From: Lactifluus volemus
Lineage: Eukaryota > Basidiomycota > Agaricomycetes > Russulales > Russulaceae
Direction of reading: 5' to 3'
NCBI GenBank assembly: GCA_022376515.1
Contig: WTXI01000014.1
Span: forward strand, 310,001-374,000
DNA length: 64,000 nt
Shown here: one piece after another, positions 1 to 12,783 of the stretch
Position numbering within the stretch: the first letter of the stretch is position 1
Layout of the letters: each line of letters starts with the position of its first letter
The notes under the pieces: model-generated
Database searches by the model: none
The model's input: the letters and a program-made list of their open reading frames with translations, nothing else
Told to the model about the DNA's origin: nothing
Translations under genes and position numbers: made by a program

Positions 1-97
1 GTGTGCAGTATTGGACTCCAACGTCCACATTCAACATCCACGTTGAGAACAACTACACAACACACGCCAATACGGCATTCACGCTCGTTTATCTATC

Positions 98-1743
98 ATG
101 TCTATCTTCAGTCGCGCTTCCTTCATAATTATCGCTATTTCTGCTCCCGTGCTAGCAGCCATCGGCAACCCTAGTAACTACTACCCTCCCTATCAACCGC
201 CCAATATTCCAGGAAAGCAGATCATCCCGCCAGGCTACGGCGATATCTTGGCGGGTGGTAAACTGAATGTGCTTCAGATCAAGCACCCTGAAGCGACCAA
301 CCAACCCCAAGCGACGCCGGCTTACACACCGCCCACGGATTCACCCGCGGCCTACGATCAACCCACCTATGACTCACCAGATGTCCCCCTCCACCAGCTG
401 AGAATCCTCCTACTGTCAGTGAGGATCAGGCGCACAATCCGCTCAAGGTCGGCACTGTGGTAAACAAGTTGCCCGTCGGAACTACAGCCCCTGGCCAGAA
501 ATCTAGCAACCCACCGGCCGAAGATATCCCTGCATATGTACCTAAGTACACCCCCACATACGATGAACCAGCCGTTCCGAAATGGGGCTACTATGGAAAG
601 CCTTCGCCGCTGCCACACAATATGGATCGTCGCAATGCACCACGAGTTGCTCGTACGAAAGTTGGCAAGAACGTGAAGCCCATTCCTCTCAAAGGAAGAC
701 ACACCCATCGCCGCTTTCCATTCTTGAAGAGACAGCAGGACGCTATTGTTCCAGTTACTGTGAACATGATACCGGGTGCAACGCATGCGTCGACTACTAG
801 CAGCGTACTGACCACTAGCAGTGCGTTGGCCACTACGACCGCCAGTGCACTGGCAACCAGCCTGTCACCCGGCAACAGAGTTTCCACTTCCAATAGCGGA
901 GTGAGCCATCCGGGGACCACGACGCCAAGCTTAGGGACGTCAACCATACCAACGCCGTCCTATTGGGAGGGACAGCATCAGGCAAGCCTCGACGCCGGCG
1001 GGTCGGCACCTCACAGGAGCAAGGCCGCAGTCGTCGTTTCCGTCATCAGCATCATTGTTGGCTTGATTGTACTCGTCCTTATCGTCAGGCTCACCAGCAA
1101 TGCGCTGCGCAAACGCAAATACCCAGCAGGACTCGGAAAGTATGACGAGCATAGTAGCAAGGAAGGGTTGATCACAGATACGTCCGAAAAAGTTCATTTC
1201 GAGACACACGACGTCATTGTTACCCGTCCGGACGGCTCTGAGATATCACCGCTTGATCACAGTCGTGGTGATTCACCATCCCCGCCACTATTTGTCCCTC
1301 GCGCAATGGGTTCTAGTTTGCCACCTACCCCGATGCCAACATTTGCGCCACCTCCTGTACCCGCAATTCCGTTAGCGATGCCATATGTGAAGCTCCTATC
1401 TCCGACAGCCGACCTCGCAAACCAGAATCTCGTGCCAAACAGGGCTTCTGCCGCATCCGAGACGATGTCAATGTCTACGAGTACAACAGACGTCTCTGTG
1501 AGAAGATCGGCTTCAGACGGGTCGGCCATGGGAAGACAGTTATCTCACCGTCGCATGCGTAGCGCGCCTGGATCTGTTGTATGGAGCGCGCGTAGTAGTC
1601 GGGCAACGGGCAAATTTACGTCAGGAATAAGTGACGAGGAGGGTTATTGGGATTCAGTGGATGTGTGCGGATCGGAGAGCGTCAGCCGTATGGCTTGCAG
1701 GTCGTCAAGGGGGAGGAGTGTAGCGATGAGCATGATGTGGTAG
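98..1743 (+). CDS. Predicted type I membrane protein (frameshifted copy)
   Basis: I do not recognise this family. The start at 98 opens a hydrophobic signal peptide (about 20 residues ending near VLA). A Pro/Tyr-rich extracellular segment follows, then a Ser/Thr stretch (about 780-940) and one strong transmembrane helix (about 1024-1095) ending in an RKRK stop-transfer signal. The tail is cytoplasmic and rich in Ser and Pro. The frame breaks near 383-387: the first frame runs out at 463, while the downstream frame reads back to about 380 as a Pro-rich stretch. Adding one C to the five-C run (383-387) joins the frames into 548 codons without an intron. The make-up suggests a surface sensor or wall-linked protein, but no domain supports a specific role. 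It is transcribed towards cdc20, whose start lies about 100 bp beyond its stop. Confidence 0.6.
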
Positions 1744-1846
1744 GGACTTTGTAGACTAGTAGTAAGTTAGTTCTTGTGGACGCGGCCACGTGATGTTGGA
1801 AACATAAGACGCGGTTTAGAAACGAGGCTGGTTCAAATCTCACAAT

Positions 1847-3630
1847 ATGGCCTACCCAAAAACACCTACTCGTCACCGTTCCCGCTCAGATGTTGCAAAG
1901 ACACCAATCACCCCGTCTCTCGTCTACGCTCTTAACAATATCTCCATTTCGTCCCCTTCCACTAAAACAGGCGGAAACAAAGCCTCGAAATATTCCCTCG
2001 CTGATATTAGTAACCCTTTCATCTCGAAGTCACGTCCAGTCTCTCCTGTGAAGCGTGCAACCTCGAGCTCCATACAAGTATCAGAATCCTTAAAACGACA
2101 GGCCAGTTCAGGGGTAATCCGCAAGGGTGGCGTGGAATCAAAACTGGATGTCGTATCGAGGGATTATGTACCGCCACCAAAATCGGAGGCGAAACGCTCC
2201 CGCTCTACTCCAGCTATGGTCCGTTCAGCGTACCAAAGTCACACGTTGCGAAGGTTTAAACTGACCAGCTTTGAAGCGAGATTCTCGTGACCGGTTCATC
2301 ACTAATCGAGAAGTAACCGAGGTCGCTGCAACCCTTGACCTCGTATCGTTGAACCCAAAGTCGAGCTCACCAGGACATACAGCTCGCCTCGTTGCAGCAA
2401 CCGGCGTGCCCTTGAATAAGCGAGTGCTCGCGTTTCACGAGGCCCCGCCAGTCGCATCGGACACCACTCTCACCCAACAGCGCGAGCTCGCACGTCCACT
2501 ATATGCTCGGCCTGGTACCCTGCCGTCATCGTCGGGTGTGGTGACGAACCGGTCGAGGAAGATCGCGACACAGCCTGAGCGTGTGCTCGATGCACCAGGA
2601 ATGGTCGATGACTTCTACCTCAACCTATTGTCATGGTCCGTGCAGAACGTGGTCGCTGTCGCGCTTTCGGAGAACACCTATATCTGGAGGGCAGACACGG
2701 GCACGGTGGTGCAAGTCGGCGAGGCACCAGAAGGCACCTATGTCTCCTCGGTGAACTTCTCAAACGACGGTGCATTTCTTGGGGTAGGTATCGGAACGGG
2801 CGAGGTTGAGCTATGGGACGTCGAAACCGGGCAGAGGCTGCGTTCGATGGGCGGACACCAGGCCCAAATCGCGGCACTCAGTTGGCACGGGCATATCCTG
2901 AGCTCGGCATGTGGAGACGGGAGCATCTGGCATCATGACGTTCGAGTTGCAAGGCACAAGGTGATGGAGCTCCTTGGGCACAACGGTGAAGTGTGTGGGC
3001 TTACGTGGAGAGCGGATGGAGAGCTCCTGGCGAGTGGTGGCAATGACAATGTCGTGAACATCTGGGATGGTCGTGTAGGTGATGTCACAGAGGGTTCGAG
3101 AGGCGTCGTGCGATGGACGAAGCGAAATCACACGGCAGCAGTCAAGGCAAAATTTGTTTCTTTTACATAGCTCTGGAACACGCGCTAATTTTGTTTTTTT
3201 ATAGGCTCTTGCGTGGTGTCCGTGGCAGCCATCCCTTCTCGCATCGGGTGGCGGCACCAACGATGCTACAGTCCACATCTGGAACAGCACCACAGGCGGG
3301 AGATTGCACACGTTGAAAACTCCGTCGCAAGTCACGTCGATCCAGTGGTCACCGCACAAGAAAGAATTCTTGACAACCCACGGATATCCAACGAACGCGA
3401 TCATGGTGCATGCGTACCCATCACTCGGGCCTGTGGCGGAGATCCGGGACGCGCATGACTCGCGAGTGCTCTTTAGTTGCATTAGCCCCGCTGGTGACAT
3501 GGTGTGCACGGGCGCGGGCGATGAGAATCTCAAGTTTTGGCGGATATGGGAGGTACCTACGGCGAAGAAAAAGAAGGAGAGTAAAGAGGGAAGGAGTCTG
3601 ACAGGGTCCGGAATCTTGTCTTTGCGATGA
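1847..3630 (+). CDS. cdc20: Cdc20/Slp1-type APC/C activator (WD40)
   Basis: Activator and substrate receptor of the anaphase-promoting complex, and target of the spindle checkpoint. The proposed exons are 1847-2218, 2277-3146 and 3205-3630, giving 555 residues. The N-terminus is basic and disordered. A C-box-like DRFITNR follows the first intron. The family signature PERVLDAPGMVDDFYLNLL leads into seven WD40 blades with hallmark SGGNDNVVNIWD and DENLKFWRIW strings, closely matching Cdc20/Slp1 rather than Cdh1. Intron 1 (2219-2276) has a weak GTCCGT donor but a good CTGAC branch site. Intron 2 keeps the conserved AAVKALAWCPWQ only if it starts with GC at 3147; a GT donor at 3156 would add three residues. 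The C-box lacks the usual Pro, and the protein ends SLR rather than IR. Confidence 0.93.
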
Positions 3631-6600
3631 ACAAGCTTTAACTGAATCTATCACTTTTTCTTACATCCGTTCATACTTTCTGCCCGAACGAGCCCGTGTT
3701 TTACCTTTCGGGTTATGGTACGGTACAGTAGATGAGCTGGATCGTGTCGTCCATTCGCTTTGTGACATTACTGCTTCACCTGAACGGTGGCATACTTTGA
3801 CTGTTTCTGTTGGCTACGATGTAGTACTTCCCCTTCTGTCGTCCTGGTGCCGGCAAAGGACCCGCACCTTTCACAGGACTATTACAACCGCATGGGATAT
3901 ATAATGTACTTGTAGCACCTCTTAAGTTGCGATAAACTTGAACGTAATTCTATACAGGCTCAGCAAGCATCCCTTTGGGGTGAGGGAGCGCTCCAGTACC
4001 AACGTTATACTTGTCACCGCTATCTAGTTTATGTTCTCCGGGAACTGATTCACCCAGGTTCTTGGGGAAGGATTTGCCAGAAGCAGATCGTGATCTGCTA
4101 CCCGCATGAACACCGATGCCGCAAATGTCGTCACGGTCCCGTTCCCATTCCCGTTCCCGTTCGACCGAGAGAAATGAATACTGCTACAGACGTTAGCAGC
4201 TCTATGCTGTGGATTGGTCGGAGAGATCTGAGACAAATTAGAGGGCCTAGAAGGGGAATGCCAGTTAATGACCAGCTCTGGGAACGATTTTTTTGGGACT
4301 TTTTTTCGGGACGTCCTCGGACATACATATAGTCGGTTGAGGACGCATGTTGAGATAAAGAACGATACATGCGGGCTGCACAGACGGACCTGCGAACAAG
4401 TCAGAAACTGAACGCAGGAAACAGCGGAGGCATGGCAACGAACATCACTGCCGCTATGAGTACATGGTCAATTTCCCTTTTATGCACTTATTCGAGATCG
4501 CTTACCTGTTATCACTGTGAACTCCTAGAGCGACACTTTTATCAGCTAACACTGGATGGAAATGATAGATGGATAAATCATGCCTCGTTCATAGTGCCTG
4601 ATCAGGGTACAAGAGCGTGATCGGTCTCCTTTTCGTACATGTGAGCCTATGCACGTACTATTCAAATTGAAGAATTAGAAAGACCTGAAAAAAGAAACAT
4701 CGGCACGGAGATAGTTGTTAAAAGTGACAGAGACCGGCAGTGGAACCTCCGCAATCACCGCCAAGACGATCCAGATGATGCACCTGAGACCCTCGATTGA
4801 GCCTGCACAGATGCAGAACGTACAGTGAAAGAGATCATAAGCACAAAACTGGGGAATGTCTAATACAAAACTTACTGTTTATGTTGAGCGCCAGATCAAC
4901 TAACCATGTACCAATAGCAAGTGACGATACGAAGTGTCCTAGTGATCACTTGCACACGGAGAGCGATAAGAAGGGAGGCGAATTCCTAACTAATATATCT
5001 AAATGCCTTCGGATGTCAATATCGCATTCAACAGGTTCGGGCGATCAAGTGCGGTGTTCTCACATAGGTGGTGGTGCAAGCCACTAGAATTAACAATCTC
5101 CTCGAAACCCGGGGACATGCATGTCTCACCTGGCAAGGAAGTTTGACGCACCCACCGATATTAATGAAGAATAAGGAATGAAAGTAAAGCAGTATAGCGG
5201 GTGCCTAGATATAGCTATTTCGATTCAAGCAGTGGTGATAGCCCATAGACTCACCCATATCGTCCGTCTGTAAAGGTCGTTTTCTTCTTAGAACGTCTAA
5301 CTCAAAATTTTCAGTAAACATCACCTCCTAGCTGACACTCTTGTGAGTTGACTTTGCTTTGCGCTTTCCAACGCTCGAGAGTGAACGCACATGAAGATAC
5401 CAGCTATGACATGATTGAGTTTGAGGAAAGATCGTCGGGACGGCATCGAGTAAGTGAATTGATCCGAAATTTACGGTAGTTTTCCTGGAGGACAACGAGG
5501 TCATGCCAGTTGACCATCTTTATGGTCGCAAAACGCATCCAAGTAAAGGTATATATATAATAGCTCGCGGTCACCCAAGTAGTGCGCACATACGTGTTAC
5601 TCCAGTCGAACGCTGTGACGTGTTTGAAGTTGAACAATTCGCCCATCTCGTTATGGAGCTGGTAGACAACTTTGCCCCGAGCTGAAATAAGGATCACGGT
5701 ACTTTTAGCCAGTGGCCGCCGGGAAGTGATGACGTTGATTGCTGGTGAAGAGTTTCCCGAAGCTCAACTCGCACAAAGTTACCTTCATAATGGGCGCCGT
5801 GTTTGATTGGATTTCCAAGAGTCATGCGGTGAGGGTATGCACTGGCATATATCTGCCTGAGACAATGGTAGGTTGCTCACAATGTGAATCACGATTATGA
5901 AACTTGGACAAATACATCAACCCCTACCGTAGCCTGTGTTACCCGTACGTTATGTGTGGACCTTAAGGACGTCAACGGTCAACCCAAGCGTCAGCCGTAT
6001 GGTTATGCAACGGAGTGATGTACTGTAGTTTGAGGTTTGCGTACCGTTGGTGTTTCACAGTTGTGTACACGAGGCACTCCATGTGGTCAATTTCGCGGCA
6101 AATCAGGCACGCTTCATTACTTACGTGAACTACGTGTCTCTAGCCAGTGGAGAATCCCCGTCGACCCTCTCGTGGATAAATGCCCGGATACATTGTTTTC
6201 ATATTTGCAGTAACGTCACAGGTTCTGTTCTCTCGGACGCAAGGTGGTCGCTCGCTCGTGTGAATATATCACGGACCAAACTTGTCTTCTCGACCCTTCA
6301 CAGCAGTGTACACCGTGACGGCCACGACAGTTGAGATCTATTTTCGGAAATCCCCGGTCCATCTCTTGAACTCTCCTTGCCCGGTCCTCCAACCGCCGAC
6401 TTACTGTGGACCCTAGTGGGCGCAATTACCGGAGGAGTTAGAGGGCCGTGATGGGCGCCAGCGCGGAGGATCACTGGGTCGATCCCACACTCATCGTCCT
6501 AACGAGCAACATGCAGGTACAAAAGTGGCCGGTGTTACCGGAAAATGTCCCATCAGGACGTAAGAGAGTGCCTCGGCTTGTCACACGCAACTGAAATTGT

Positions 6601-7761
6601 ACGGCATCGATGCGAACGATGTGCTCGGCGTTGGAGAGGCCCCTCGAGGTTTACGGAAATGGAGCTGGCTGGAAGTGCTTGTATCGTTTATAATGAGCTG
6701 GTAGTGCGGAGGAAGCGTATCGTAACCGAAAAGTGTCAACCCTGTCATGGTCGAGTTCTCCAGCTCATCACAGTAGGTATACGTGAATGGAGCTGGGGCG
6801 GCCCACGGGTGGCCGCATCGCGTATCTCGTGGACAAGGGTAAGAGCACAGACGATTTTTATTTTTATTTTTAGGAGAGACATGAGGGCGATCAGGAAACT
6901 GACATACTCTCTTGATCGGACTCTGTGCTGCTGCGTGGGACCTTCTCTCATCGTTCTAGGGTTCCTGCGAGACGTCAATGGACTTGGAGTCACGCAGAAT
7001 TCGACAATTACGTATCATGCGTCAGTTCTTCCCGTAAGTTGGCCCTGGCTGATCTTCTTGTGTCCGTCCGTCGGGCGGCTGGCGGCTGGAACCATCAAAG
7101 GGATGGACCGACCCCCTTAGGGGGAAACCTATTTGCCCATTGTAGGCACTTTAGTTGCTCTGGAGAGAAGGCTCGCAAATGAACATTAATGAACTCACGT
7201 TACAAGGCCGGTACAGTTCCCGCCGGCCCAGTGCCGGTTATTATTGGCCAGACCCGTCTGGGCTACCTTCACAGGTGGCCTCTTCTGTCACATGTTCTCA
7301 TAGGATGCGCTAGCACATCTCCCCAGCTTTCTCGGAGAAGAAAACGAATAGCTTGCTTCGCAACCGGGTTTTACCAACAACCCTTGTTTACTGCGACTTC
7401 GAAACAGTAACTAGCGGAAGCTTGATTGATGGATTGGAGCGCGGTCGTCAACCAGGGACGCGGGCAGCTTGAGATCTAGAAAATGGATATGAATTGTTAC
7501 TAAAATGTGTGTGTGCGCCCAGTGTTGGTAAAAGAATAGAGATGATTCCTCGAACTCAATCTAATCTGAGCGTGAGTTTTGTCGGTCTGAGGTCTGATCC
7601 CAAAGATCCTGAGCGACTCAAGAAACTGAACACATCCGAAGAGCCCGGGCCGTCCGGAACGATCTGCCAGCTCGGGCGTTAATCTCAGTGAGAGGGCCAG
7701 TAGCAGGAGGCAGTTGTCAACTTGAATTCCTTCATTCAGTGCAGAAAGAACCTCTACTGCA
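3631..7761 (+). other. Intergenic region with no supported gene
   Basis: There are 4.1 kb between cdc20 and alg11. Open frames here are short, overlap on both strands and show no recognisable motif or consistent exon-intron pattern. The longest (plus strand, 6545-7120, 191 codons) is low in complexity clues and has no similarity I can name. A minus-strand stretch at 5404-5697 is faintly protein-like (Trp/Tyr-rich) and might be a relic, but I cannot assign it. Confidence 0.5.
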
Positions 7762-9769
7762 ATGCCGATAAGCGCCCTGTATCTCATACTCTCGTCCCTA
7801 ACACTACAACTGCTGCTATTCCATCTCTTCCTCCAGAAACTCCGTCGAGCCAGTGTCTTGCAACGCGTGGCTGTGCAGCTAAAGTCAGGGAACAATGCGC
7901 GTAAGAAGAAGTTTATAGGTTTCTTTCACCCGTTCTGGTGAGTTTTTTGTGTGCGCTTTGTGGGGGTCGTCAACGTATGCTCAGAGCCGGTACAGCAATG
8001 CGGGTGGTGGCGGCGAGCGCGTCCTCTGGACGGCGGTCGCTTTCATGCAACGTACAGAGCCGGACGTCATCAGCGTCGTCTACAGCGGCGACACGGACGC
8101 GACAAAGGAACAGATCATTGCGAAGGTCAAGGTTCGTATGCACTAGCGGGTCTATATTCCATCCATGTAACACTCACTTTACCCTTCTGAAAGGCTCGGT
8201 TCAACATTTCGCTCGCCCCAGACTCGCTGCATTTTGTCTTCCTCGAGTCGAGGCGGTTCGTAGAAGACCGCTCATGGCCACGATTCACCCTCGTTGGGCA
8301 GAGTATGGGATCTATGTACCTTGCATGGGAGGCGATGTCAAAGTTCGTCCCGGACGTCTATATTGGTGTGCTCCACTTCGCGTACCCTCCCTAGTGGACT
8401 TCTGACAAGCTACACAGACACCATGGGATATGCTTTTACTTTCCATGTTGTTGCATGGCTTACAAGAATCCCAATTGGCGCATACGTGCACTATCCCACC
8501 ATTAGTACTGATATGCTCGCGCGCGTCGAGGCGCGGCGCACGACGTATGCCAACTCGGACACAATCTCATCTTCGTCAATATTAAGTCGAGCAAAGCTAC
8601 TGTGCGTCTGCCTTATCGCCAATATTTCCAGACTGTTGATCTCTTTTTTTCAGATATTATCGTCTCTTCATGTATCACTATGCTTTGACTCTCCGTCGCT
8701 CATCATTCTTGATAGTCAACTCATCCTGGACGAAGAACCACATCGATGCGATACTCGCTCATGCTGATCCGGTCCTCGATCTCATTCATTTCCCTCTCAT
8801 TTCTATTGGCGGCGTGGCCCTCTCATTATGTCATGCCCTAGCACATTCGTTCCCAAGGTATACGCACGTGACACCGAAACGAGCAACGATCGTCTATCCA
8901 CCATGCGATACACACGCTCTATCCCAGCTTCCTCTTGACAGGCCCCCCTCTCTCCTGCTCAGCCTTGCTCAATTCCGGTACTAATTTTCGTCCGTTCTTT
9001 TCCCCCTTTTCATTTATCGGAGGACAGACCAGAGAAGGACCACGCGGCGCAGATCCGCATGATGGCAGCGCTACTAAAGCGGCACCCTGAACACCGCGAG
9101 GCTGTGCGCCTCCTTCTCGTGGGAGGAGTTCGCAATGATGAAGATTCCGCACGCGTCGGTGAGCTGAAAGCGCTCGCAAACTCACTCCAGGTCACCGTAA
9201 TACAACCATCCCTAAATTCATTTTTCACCTCTCCCGGCTGATCGTGTGATTGCGTGCAGGACCACCTTGAGTTTGTAGTGAATGCGCCGTATCCACGTAT
9301 TTTGGAGCTCCTCGGTCAGGCCAGCATTGGATTGAACACCATGGTAGATGAGCATTTTGGTATCAATGTTGTGGAGTTCATGGTACGTAACCCCGTTTCT
9401 CTAGTTGTAGTCACCCAAAAAAGATGACTGGTGGGTCCATCCAGGCTGCTGGGGTAATACCTGTCGTACACGCATCAGGCGGGCCGTTACATGACATTGT
9501 CGTCCCAATCAATGGCCAGCGCACCGGTTCGTCCTCCTTTGTTTGTTCTCGGCATCATACACGTCACGTCATCCATGAAATTTTCAGGTTTCCATGCAAA
9601 TGATCCAGAGAGCTTCGCTCAATCGATACATGACGTGTTGGCGATGTCAGAGGAGGATCGACTGGCGATACGTACACGGGCGCGACAGTGGGCCACGATG
9701 ACGTTTTCCGAGGATGCGTTTGAGCGTGGCTGGAAACAGTCCGGGTGGTCGCGATGGGTTTCGAGCTAA
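7762..9769 (+). CDS. alg11: ALG11, GDP-Man:Man3GlcNAc2-PP-dolichol alpha-1,2-mannosyltransferase
   Basis: Adds the fourth and fifth mannoses to the lipid-linked oligosaccharide on the cytosolic face of the ER. Nine exons encode 515 residues: 7762-7937, 7996-8131, 8194-8365, 8418-8601, 8654-8977, 9028-9196, 9260-9382, 9445-9526 and 9588-9769. An N-terminal hydrophobic anchor of about 20 residues is followed by the family signature [15 protein letters not shown], formed across the first splice junction. Further ALG11 blocks are [17 protein letters not shown] and [10 protein letters not shown]. The GT4 C-terminal half has [21 protein letters not shown] and an HASGGP loop. The ATG at 7762 is chosen because it starts directly before the membrane anchor. 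All introns are 50-63 bp GT-AG and the reading frame is intact throughout. Confidence 0.96.
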
Positions 9770-11449
9770 ATCACGCAGCAGCATCCCCCCTTTTACGCAT
9801 CAGACGGTTAACGAGCCATGTGATCCCCCCACCGAGAGATTTTAAGACCAAGGTTTTTTTACGAGAACGTATTATGAATCCTGGTGATAAATGATACGGT
9901 GCAGAAAGTAGCAACTTCTACGGTCAAAATCCACAAATCTGTCTATTCTGTACACCCTTTGATTAATTTGATTGTTTAACACCATAAATGTACAGTGGTT
10001 TGCCAATGCATCTGACATATTCGTATTTCATCAAAGATGACGTTTGATGACCTTCACCTGGATTTGGAGCGAAGTTTGTCCGAGTTACCTTATGGGCTTA
10101 CACTCAGGCATGCACAAAAGACGTCGAGGGGGAAAGTAAGGGGAAGAAGGAATGTACAGAAAGCAGAAAGGGATGAAGTTGTCACAGGGGACATAAGGAA
10201 GGGAGAAGGTGCGGACGTGGAGTAAGAGGAGGCATGCACAGAGAAGACGGGAGCAGACAGGCGAGCCAGAGATGGGAGAAGCAGGTAAGAAAATGGAAGG
10301 ACATATATAGGGAATGAACATTAGCAGACGAGAATGGAGATGGCGTACTACATGGGAGATCGAGCGACATGAGTATGCGTTCAGCTGTGTTCGAAGAGGC
10401 CATCTCAGAGTCAGTTGATGAGCACAACAACTGCATGTCTGCGGTGATGATGTCATGTTAATTTTCTTCACAAAAGTTGAATGGCGATACGGTACCTTGA
10501 CTGTAATTTTGACGATTTCTTAGATCACCGAATTCCGCTTTACTCTCATATCTCCGTCTTTCAATATGAAGGGTCTCTATAAATTGAGACCAACTGAAAG
10601 GCGCTGCGTAACTTACTGTTCACTCTGTAGCAACGAAGGCGACTTGAACGTAATTATGAACTGCGCGGGGCATTCCAGTGTACAGTAATTCAATTCTAAA
10701 AAATTCCGATCAATCTCGCTTCACGTTTTGCCGACTAAATTGGTTGATAATTAAAATAAACCGAGTGTTACTGTGCTGTATGCACGAATACGTTGTCATA
10801 TCCGTGTATCGGACGACATGCAGTAACATTATCGCGGAGTAAGCGCTGCTGCGATGTTATGGCTATCTTTGAATCTCTCCAAAATTTGCAGAGATGCCTC
10901 CAGTTTCTGGGGTGGTCCCTGCAACAGCAAAGCAGGGTTGATAGTCGATAGGTAGAGCAGGGTAAACTTAACTTAGAAGGATTAAGACAGGAACGAGGGG
11001 AAAAGAAGAAAAAAAAGGAAGAACGCTTAGAAATAGCTCAGACTTTAAATTTGGGGACCACGTCAATAGTAAGCAACAGGGGTTACCAGGCACCAATGAC
11101 CAGGAATCACCGAGCTAGAGACTGAGCTTTCCCTTCTTAGTGGCTCAGCCGTTTTGCACCACAAATCAGAGGGCATTTCAAGCGAGAAGGGTTGCAAAAA
11201 TAAAGTTTATATTTTGAATGGGTACGGAAGCCCAATGAAAGATGTGATAAGCCAGGTCCACGGCCAGCGGTAGTAATCGAAATACCGCTGGGTACATAAA
11301 ATGCGTGGCAGATACGGCTTTGTGAAGTCTTGGGCTTCAAGAGGTGAGGAATGTCTGTTGGATGAGTCAATCACGATATTCGTTGAGAACAGGAAATGAT
11401 TAGCGTACATCTGGACTTGGCTCCAGCAAACCTCCATTAGAGGTGTATC
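9770..11449 (+). other. Intergenic region between alg11 and ost4
   Basis: About 1.7 kb between the 3' ends of two convergent genes. I see only short, unsupported open frames and A/T-rich stretches, with no RNA gene or repeat. Confidence 0.5.
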
Positions 11450-11578
11450 TTAAGTAGCGGGGGGAGTGCGAGTGACGTATTTGGTGTTCACGGCGACAAA
11501 ATGGTATATGACGACTGTGAACATAGCAAGGACACCGAGGGTGTTGGCGAGAGAGTACAAAGTATCGTGGGTGATCAT
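11450..11578 (-). CDS. ost4: OST4, small subunit of oligosaccharyltransferase
   Basis: A 42-residue single-exon gene, easily missed because of its size. OST4 is a tiny membrane subunit of the ER oligosaccharyltransferase that holds the Stt3 and Ost3/6 parts together during N-glycosylation. The protein begins MITHDTLYSLANTLGVLAMF and continues with a TVVIYHF-type end to its single transmembrane helix. This matches the OST4 pattern MI-[ST]-D-x-x-L-x-S-[LI]-A followed by one helix ending IYH. The start at 11578 is chosen because this N-terminus is the conserved one; the frame is open further upstream but that part is not OST4-like. It faces alg11, which acts earlier in the same pathway, across 1.7 kb. 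Confidence 0.85.
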   Translation of the reverse strand: MITHDTLYSLANTLGVLAMFTVVIYHFVAVNTKYVTRTPPAT

Positions 11579-12783
11579 CGCGGCGGCAGGTCGAACTTTG
11601 TGGGATAGAAAAGCCTTGTGAGCATGATATTTACGAAGGGAGAGAGTAGCACACCTCAACAAACTGGCTTGCTGTTTACTGGCTTAATGTATGTCGAGGA
11701 AGACGAGGACACAGGAGTGACACGTTTCAGCCACCAATCCGTGGGAAATGTCACGGGTTGTCACGATGTCGCGACTGAGGCACGGAATCCCACGGGTACG
11801 GTCGGTATGATCGTCAACACAGGCCATTGCCAGGCCCTAATAAGGTTACCATGAAAGGGATCACATTGCACTCTCAGATGACGTCTATGACCAGCTGGGA
11901 AATGATAGTGAAGGACAATGGTGGATGCAAATCAAATTGTAAATCGAGCTATGAGAAAAAACGAGTATAAATGTGGTCAAAAGGTGCACCCCTGATTTTC
12001 AGATTTTCAGTTGCAACTCAGCCTCAGGGCGCACGTGGATAGGGCAGCTTTGGCGAAGTGTGATCTGAATTCTTTTTTTGAAATTTCAAGGTTTCAGCAA
12101 TCTGAACGCTTCGATGCCATCTCGGCCGAATGCTCGCGTCACCGGCCACAGTTAGCCGTAATCGAGGTCGTCCTGGGGATTTGAAGAGGTATCGGAGAAC
12201 GAAAAAAAAAAGATTTGATGATTAAACTTGAATTGGAAACAAAGGAATCGACAAAGATCCGCAGGGACAAGCTTTCCCAATGGCGATGAGGATCCTCCAC
12301 AACCAATTGTCAATTGATTGTGAAATGTGGAAGGTTGAAGAGCAGTGCATGTGAGGAAAAGCCTGATTTTTAAAAAGTGATTATATAACTGATATGCCCC
12401 GCGGGCGATTTACGTATTTTGGTATGGAGAGGGGGAGAGCCGTGTTCTTGGGACCACGGAGCACGGAGAAGCAACATGTGGGCGGAAGGTGATAAAGTAA
12501 GTACTAGTCTGTTTTTCAGTCACACTTCCATTTTACGCTCTTTTTTCTCGTCTGACTTGCCCGCTTCTCTTCGGATTGACGCCCTCATTAGGCTCACGTT
12601 CGACCGATTCAGTACTGTTTGTTGCTCTACTTGGACGTGATTCGATTTACGCCCCGGACCTTCTATCATATGCCTTCTCTTTTCCTCTCTGTCGATTACC
12701 CTTAGACACGCTCCAAAGGGACTTGAGAACTCCCTGCTCGAATACACACGCATACATTCACACCTTGTCCTTATACCTTGACC
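11579..12783 (+). other. Intergenic region upstream of the Ser/Pro-rich gene
   Basis: A divergent upstream region of about 1.2 kb between ost4 (-) and the gene at 12784 (+). It has CT-rich stretches at 12530-12775, which in basidiomycetes often sit just upstream of the start codon. I see no gene. Confidence 0.45.

Noticed and set aside
4131..4165. Short CCCGTTC repeat as a possible functional repeat
   Set aside because: Only three or four imperfect units; this is expected by chance in a window of this size.
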